From Marmoricola sp. (lineage in GTDB: Bacteria > Actinomycetota > Actinomycetes > Propionibacteriales > Nocardioidaceae), in the NCBI GenBank assembly GCA_030151765.1, contig JASLCW010000228.1, forward strand, positions 1-18,405: DNA of 18,405 nt, read 5' to 3'. Position numbers and translations under genes: made by a program. Below are positions 14,464 to 18,405 of this stretch, piece by piece (position 1 is the stretch's first letter; every line of letters begins with the position of its first letter). The notes under the pieces were generated by a model, which was not told where the DNA came from, did not search any database, and worked only from the letters and a program-made list of their open reading frames with translations.

Positions 14464-15418
14464 CCGCCTCCGGCACGCCTTCGCCGAGCTTGACGAGGAC
14501 GACGCCGCCGAGCATGAGCGCGGCACCGCCGAGCTGCACCCGAAGCGGCACCTGGTCGAGCAGCAGCCACGCGAAGGCGAGCGCGAAGAGCACCTCGAAG
14601 AGGGCCACGAAGGAAGCCAGGCGCGCGCCCAGCCGGCGGGTGGCGATGATGCCGGTGACATAGGCGACCGCGGCCGTGATCACTCCGAGGCCGAGCAGGG
14701 GCAGCCAGAAGGCGACCCGATGGCTCGCGAACGAGACCGCCTGCGTGCTGGTCCGGAAGTCCACGATCCCGAGGGCGCCGGCGATCGAGAGCACGAAGGC
14801 ACCGACCAGCAGGCCGCCGGCGGCGAGCACGAGCGGCGGCAGTGACTCCTCCTCCCCGACGGCGACGTCGGAGAGCATGAAGTAGACGGCCGCACCCACC
14901 ATCGCCAGCAGCGCCCAGCCGACGCCGACGAAGCTGGGGTGGACGCCTCCGAAGAGATTGAGCACCAGGGTCAGTCCGCACAGCGCCAGCGCTCCCCCGG
15001 TCACGGTGAGCGCGCCGGGACGATGACCGCGATGCAGCCAGAGCCAGAGGACGACGACCACGGGTGCGAGGTACTCGATCAACAGTGCCATCGCCACGTC
15101 CATGTGACGCACCGCGTTGAAATAGGCGAGCTGACACCCGGCCACCGCGACGACGCCGTACGCGAGGACGATCGGGAGATCCCGCAGGAGCAGTGCCCAG
15201 CGCCCGCGCAGTACGACGAGCGCCGGTACGACGAGCACCGTGGCCGCGATGGCGATCCTGACCGTGACCGCGGCAGCAGCGCTCCACCCGGCATCCATGA
15301 GGCCGGTGGCGAAGGAACCGGAGAGCCCGAAGGAGGCGGCCGAGACCAGGGCGATGCCGAAGCTGGTGGCGCTCCGCCCGGATGCGGTCTGAGGCAGTTG
15401 GTCGGCGATCACGGTCAC
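14414..15418 (-). CDS. EamA (DMT) family transporter
   Basis: The protein has 334 residues with ten predicted membrane segments in two EamA repeats (about 18-145 and 165-305). It has the family's typical AYFNAVRHMDVAMALLIEYLAPVVVVLWLW segments at the end of the first half, and LASFVALFEVLFALAFAWLLLDQ with LRVQLGGAALMLGGVVLVKL in the second. The C-terminus is short and basic. Members export small metabolites or amino acids; the substrate cannot be told here. The GTG start at 15418 has no ribosome site but lies exactly where a consensus promoter predicts transcription to begin, so it is probably leaderless. It is divergent from a CGNR regulator, a frequent partner. Its 3' end overlaps the convergent anti-sigma gene by 50 bases. 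Confidence 0.92.
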   Translation of the reverse strand: MTVIADQLPQTASGRSATSFGIALVSAASFGLSGSFATGLMDAGWSAAAAVTVRIAIAATVLVVPALVVLRGRWALLLRDLPIVLAYGVVAVAGCQLAYFNAVRHMDVAMALLIEYLAPVVVVLWLWLHRGHRPGALTVTGGALALCGLTLVLNLFGGVHPSFVGVGWALLAMVGAAVYFMLSDVAVGEEESLPPLVLAAGGLLVGAFVLSIAGALGIVDFRTSTQAVSFASHRVAFWLPLLGLGVITAAVAYVTGIIATRRLGARLASFVALFEVLFALAFAWLLLDQVPLRVQLGGAALMLGGVVLVKLGEGVPEAVSSGSAEPRRRGSIPG

Positions 15419-15424
15419 GAGAGA

Positions 15425-15453
15425 AATCTAGAGCCGCGCATGTAAGGTGTCAA
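15425..15453 (-). promoter_or_regulatory. Consensus promoter for the EamA transporter (leaderless)
   Basis: On the minus strand a perfect -35 TTGACA (15453-15448) and a -10 TAGATT (15430-15425) are separated by exactly 17 bases. The expected start point, seven bases past the -10, is the G of the GTG start codon at 15418. The gene has no ribosome site, which agrees with a leaderless transcript. Confidence 0.75.
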
Positions 15454-15475
15454 AATGCCTTTTGGTCATGACACC
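15446..15475. promoter_or_regulatory. Inverted repeat overlapping the EamA -35 and the CGNR start codon
   Basis: GGTGTCA (15446-15452) and TGACACC (15469-15475) form a perfect 7-bp dyad with a 16-base spacer, which itself holds AAAATGCCTTTT symmetry. The left half covers the EamA -35 and the dyad spans the ATG at 15455. A protein bound here would block both genes. The adjacent CGNR regulator is the natural candidate. Confidence 0.5.
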
Positions 15476-15988
15476 GAAGCGGCGCTGCTGTCCGCGGTCG
15501 AGCTCGTCAACAGCGCCGACGACCCGGACGACCTGGCCACGACGGCTGCCCTGACGGACTTCTTCGAACGCCACCACTACACGGGGCGGCACGATCGCAC
15601 GAAGCGCGAACTGACCGAGGTACTGGCACTGCGTGCAGACCTGCGTGTGCTGCTCACCAGCACGCGTGACCGGGCCGCGGAGATCGTCAACAGCATGCTC
15701 GCCGAGGCGTCCGCCGTCCCCCGGCTGGTGCGTCATGGCGACGAGGACTGGCACATCCACGCCACCGCCTCCGAGAGTCCGCTCGCCACCCGGATCATCG
15801 TGGAGACGGCCATGGCGATGATCGACCTGATCCGCGCCGACGAACTCGGCCGGATCAGCCGGTGCGCTGAAGAGGGGTGCGACCGGCTGGTGCTCGATCT
15901 CTCCCGCAATCGCTCGAAGCGCTTCTGCTCGACCACCTGCGGCAATCGCAACGCGGTCGCGGCGTACCGCGCTCGACAACGCTCCTGA
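15455..15988 (+). CDS. CGNR zinc-finger / ABATE domain transcriptional regulator
   Basis: The protein has 177 residues. The N-terminal part (about 10-125) is the helical ABATE-type domain with the usual early LLSAVELVNS segment. The C-terminal zinc finger (about 135-175) has Cys137, Cys142, Cys158 and Cys162, with the diagnostic CGNR at 162-165 followed by AVAAYRARQRS. Such proteins are DNA-binding regulators that often sit beside efflux genes. The divergent EamA transporter is the likely target. The ATG at 15455 is preceded by AAGG at a usable distance. Alternatively TAAGGT (15443-15448) could be a -10 box, which would place the transcript start at the ATG itself. Only 7 bases separate its stop from the end of the convergent response regulator. 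Confidence 0.92.
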   Translation: MPFGHDTEAALLSAVELVNSADDPDDLATTAALTDFFERHHYTGRHDRTKRELTEVLALRADLRVLLTSTRDRAAEIVNSMLAEASAVPRLVRHGDEDWHIHATASESPLATRIIVETAMAMIDLIRADELGRISRCAEEGCDRLVLDLSRNRSKRFCSTTCGNRNAVAAYRARQRS

Positions 15989-15999
15989 ACCTGGTTCAG
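15985..15999. terminator. Short palindrome carrying the stop codons of two convergent genes
   Basis: CTGAAC-CTG-GTTCAG is a perfect 6-bp stem with a 3-base centre. The TGA of the regulator (15986-15988) and the TGA of the response regulator (minus strand, 15998-15996) sit in mirror positions in the two arms. There is no T-run, so termination would be weak. It may instead be a by-product of close convergent packing. Confidence 0.25.
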
Positions 16000-16652
16000 T
16001 CGGCGCGGCCGAGCCCCGCATCGCGCGCCCGGATGATCGCCTGCGCACGGTCGGTCGCCTGGAGCTTGGTCATCACCGCATGAACGTGATTGCGCACCGT
16101 CTTCTGCGACAGGTACAGCCGGGCAGCGATCTGGGCATTGGGCAAACCTGCCGCGACGAGGTCGAGCACCTCGTGCTCGCGTGCGGTCAGCATCGGGAAG
16201 CGCGACTGTGCCGCGGTCGCACCACCGGACAACAGGTCCGCGATCCGCCCTGCGAGAACGGCACCGAAGACGACGCCACCACCGGCCACCGTCGTGATCG
16301 CACGCACCACCTCGGGAGGCTCCGCGCCCTTGAGCAGATAGCCGCGGGCACCGGCGCGCATCGCCGCCAGCACCGTCGCGTCCTCCTCCGACATGGTCAG
16401 GACGACGATGCCCGTCTCGGGCCGCTCGGCCAGAATCCGCCGAGTCGCCTCGATGCCGTCGAGCCCGGGCATCTGCACGTCCATCACCACGACATCGGGC
16501 ACGAGCTCGGCCGCGGCCGCCACGGCCTCGGCGCCATCGCCCGCCGTACCGACGACCTCGACTCCCCCGATGGTGCCGAGGAGTACGGCGAAGCCCTCGC
16601 GGAAGACCGGGTGGTCGTCGGCGAGCAGCACGCGGATCGGGGAGCCGGTCAT
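15996..16652 (-). CDS. NarL/FixJ-family response regulator
   Basis: The protein has 218 residues. The receiver domain (about 5-120) has the acidic pair Asp12/Asp13, phospho-acceptor Asp58 (VVVMDVQMPGLDG), Thr86 and Lys108 (YLLKGA). The LuxR-type helix-turn-helix (about 152-212) reads LTAREHEVLDLVAAGLPNAQIAARLYLSQKTVRNHVHAVMTKL. ATG 16652 overlaps the kinase stop by four bases (ATGA), so the two are translated together and form a two-component system. Target genes are unknown. No ligand or resistance gene in the window points to a signal. It converges on the CGNR gene with a 7-base gap. Confidence 0.95.
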   Translation of the reverse strand: MTGSPIRVLLADDHPVFREGFAVLLGTIGGVEVVGTAGDGAEAVAAAAELVPDVVVMDVQMPGLDGIEATRRILAERPETGIVVLTMSEEDATVLAAMRAGARGYLLKGAEPPEVVRAITTVAGGGVVFGAVLAGRIADLLSGGATAAQSRFPMLTAREHEVLDLVAAGLPNAQIAARLYLSQKTVRNHVHAVMTKLQATDRAQAIIRARDAGLGRAD

Positions 16653-18405
16653 GGGAGCAGCACCCTAGTCGCCGGCATCTTGTCGAGCAGCGGCAGCTCC
16701 GCATGCACCAGAGTGCCCGTTTCCACGCCCGGTGTGATCGTGCACCGGCCACCGAGCTCGCTGACCCGCTCACGCATCGACACGAGACCGACACCGGCGG
16801 CGACACCAGCCTCGATGCCAACTCCGTCGTCCTCGACATCGATCAGCAGTACGGCGTCCTGGCGCGCGAGGCTCACCCGGCAATGACGGGCCCGGGCATG
16901 GCGTTCGACATTGGTGAGTGCCTCCGCGACGATCCGCAGCGTGGCCACCTCGACCGCGGCCGGAAGCTCTCCGAGGGGCGCCGGGATGTCGACCACGGTC
17001 TCGATGCCGGCGATCCTCTCCGCCTGTTGTTGCAGCGCGCCGATGAGACCGATGTCGTCGAGCGAGGGCGGGCGCAGACCGTAGACGAGCCGACGCACCT
17101 CGGCCAGCAGGTCGGTCGCCTCCGTGCGGGCCCGCTCAAGCATCTCGTCCGAACGCGCCGCGTCGGCGACCGCGACCAGCCGCGCGGTGTCGATGCGCGA
17201 GGCGATCGCCGCGATGCTCGGACCGAGACCGTCGTGGAGCTCGTTGCGGAGCCGGCGGCGCTCGTCCTCGACCGCGCCCACGAGCTGGCTCCGGCTCGCC
17301 TGGAGTTCCTCGTTGAGCCGCGCCATCCGGCTGACCGCGGCGGCCTGGCGGACCAGGTCCGCGAAGAGACGCGTGTCGGCGGCCCGCAGTGCCGGCCGGT
17401 GGCCGGTCGGGACGAGCAGTCGCCCGATGTCCTCGTCGCGATAGCCGATCACCATGGAGTCCACCGACCGCGGAGGATCGCCGTACTCGGCGAGCAGAGT
17501 GCTCCCGTCTGCCTGCAGCACCTGAAGGCCGACGTACGGGATCCGGAAGGCGCGCGCGACGGCGGCGGCGACGGCGACCAGCTGGTCCTCGCCGGAGTCG
17601 GCCCGCTCGAGCCTCTCCGCGAGGCCCGACACGACGCGGTAGGGATCCGTGCTCTCCCCCTTCGTCCACCGGGCGAGGAGCAGCCGGAGACGATGCCGCA
17701 GCGGGCCGTAGATGACGCTGACCACGAAGACTGCAACCACCAGCGCCTGCGAATGGCTGAGCTTCGCGCCGAGAAGGCCGCCGGCGAGGCCGAGCACCAC
17801 GACGTCGATGAGGTACGACGACACCAACAACGCGCCGTACACGGCGGTATTGCCGAGCAGTCGGTCGACGTCGATGATCTCCGGGTTGAGCAGCGCGATC
17901 GCCACCGATCCCGAGGTGACCACGACGCACACGGCCAGGCCGTACGACGAGATGTCGCCGGGGATCAATCGGAAGGTGACCAACAGCAGCGCGTCCATCA
18001 GGGCCGCCCACAGGAGCCAGCGCATTCGCGTACGCCGCAGGCCGGTCGCGGCACGGTAGCGGGACACCACGACGGCCACGGAGAGCACCATGCTCGCCGG
18101 CAGCATCAGGTAGGCGATCCGCAACAGCACAGCCCACACGTCGTCGGGGATCGGCGTGCCGACCGGGTCGAGGTTGAGCCCCCGCAATGCCGCCGGGACA
18201 GCGCCGGAGCCATTGACCGCTTCGGCTGCCGTCGAGGGCGCCAGCGCCAGCACCACCGGCAGCGTCGCCATGCCCGCCAGAGCGGCGATCGCCACCGGCC
18301 GCCAGCGACCGGCCGGGAGCCGCCCATCGGGATGCAGGAGGAGGACCAGCGGGAACAGCAGGAGCAGGCCGGCGCCGAGACGCTGGTAGACCCAGAAACT
18401 CGTGG
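16649..18405 (-). CDS. Membrane sensor histidine kinase (N-terminus cut by window edge)
   Basis: The frame is open to the right edge, giving 584 visible residues; the true start lies outside. A GTG at 18295 is an internal Val codon, not a convincing start: the residues before it (LLLHPDGRLPAGRWRP) match the 'FPDGRLPS.RWRP' segment of this actinobacterial kinase group. Five or six membrane helices fill about 1-230, then a degenerate GAF-like sensor region (about 270-360). The HisKA_3 dimerisation helix has its phospho-accepting His in RNELHDGLGP (codon 17236-17234). The HATPase domain has an N-box (EALTNVERH), DDGVG and GVGLVSMRERV. It phosphorylates the overlapping NarL-type regulator. The signal is unknown, and many membrane helices with only short loops suggest an in-membrane or envelope cue. 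Confidence 0.93.
   Translation of the reverse strand, partial: TSFWVYQRLGAGLLLLFPLVLLLHPDGRLPAGRWRPVAIAALAGMATLPVVLALAPSTAAEAVNGSGAVPAALRGLNLDPVGTPIPDDVWAVLLRIAYLMLPASMVLSVAVVVSRYRAATGLRRTRMRWLLWAALMDALLLVTFRLIPGDISSYGLAVCVVVTSGSVAIALLNPEIIDVDRLLGNTAVYGALLVSSYLIDVVVLGLAGGLLGAKLSHSQALVVAVFVVSVIYGPLRHRLRLLLARWTKGESTDPYRVVSGLAERLERADSGEDQLVAVAAAVARAFRIPYVGLQVLQADGSTLLAEYGDPPRSVDSMVIGYRDEDIGRLLVPTGHRPALRAADTRLFADLVRQAAAVSRMARLNEELQASRSQLVGAVEDERRRLRNELHDGLGPSIAAIASRIDTARLVAVADAARSDEMLERARTEATDLLAEVRRLVYGLRPPSLDDIGLIGALQQQAERIAGIETVVDIPAPLGELPAAVEVATLRIVAEALTNVERHARARHCRVSLARQDAVLLIDVEDDGVGIEAGVAAGVGLVSMRERVSELGGRCTITPGVETGTLVHAELPLLDKMPATRVLLP

Noticed and set aside
13551..14663. 370-residue plus-strand frame within the anti-sigma gene region
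   Set aside because: Arg/Ala/Gly-rich shadow of the real frame; it runs across the end of two convergent genes.
16080..16886. 268-residue plus-strand frame opposite the response regulator
   Set aside because: It is antisense to a response regulator with all catalytic residues; no motif of its own.
1..18405. CRISPR arrays, tRNA or rRNA genes, transposases, phage or defence genes
   Set aside because: No regularly spaced repeats, cloverleaf-type sequence or mobile-element proteins were seen on reading both strands.

Overview
This window comes from a GC-rich actinobacterium. The evidence is near-universal G/C at third codon positions, a complete mce lipid-import locus with the actinobacterial A-F gene set, an ECF sigma factor next to a CU044_5270-type membrane protein, a CGNR zinc-finger regulator and a NarL-type two-component pair. 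A Nocardioidaceae-like host is my best guess, from the mce layout and a repeat type I recall from such genomes, but it is not proven.

Layout. About two thirds of the window (12423 down to 1, minus strand) is one long transcription unit: mceG (ATPase), a Mce-associated membrane protein, yrbEA, yrbEB, mceA, mceB, mceC, mceD, mceE (lipoprotein), mceF, then two secreted proteins of unknown function. The second of these runs off the left edge. From yrbEA to mceF almost every stop codon overlaps the next start by one to four bases, so these genes should be transcribed and translated together. Three interruptions in the tight packing may set expression steps: a 121-base gap with hairpins after mceG, a 100-base gap with a dispersed-repeat-like palindrome after mceF, and a 137-base leader before the last secreted gene.

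A divergent control region (12424-12719) separates the mce unit from a rightward pair, an ECF sigma factor and an overlapping single-pass membrane protein that is probably its anti-sigma factor. This region holds a long imperfect inverted repeat whose arms each begin TGTCACC and each contain a GGAT-N6-ATCC dyad, plus a separate TGTAA-N7-TTACA dyad. It is the best candidate in the window for a shared switch between the sigma pair and the lipid importer.

The right part is ordinary in content but compact. It holds an EamA-family exporter (minus) divergent from a CGNR/ABATE regulator (plus) with only 36 bases between them. A consensus promoter predicts a leaderless exporter mRNA, and a dyad overlaps its -35. 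Last comes a minus-strand histidine kinase/response regulator pair; the kinase is cut by the right edge.

How the genes work together: YrbEA/YrbEB form the inner-membrane permease, MceG drives it, MceA-F form the periplasm-spanning hexameric tunnel, and the Mce-associated protein is a likely assembly or stability factor. The two trailing secreted proteins could be cell-envelope partners such as a lipid-capture or wall-spanning component. That role is inferred from position only. No RNA genes, CRISPR arrays, transposases or phage genes were seen.
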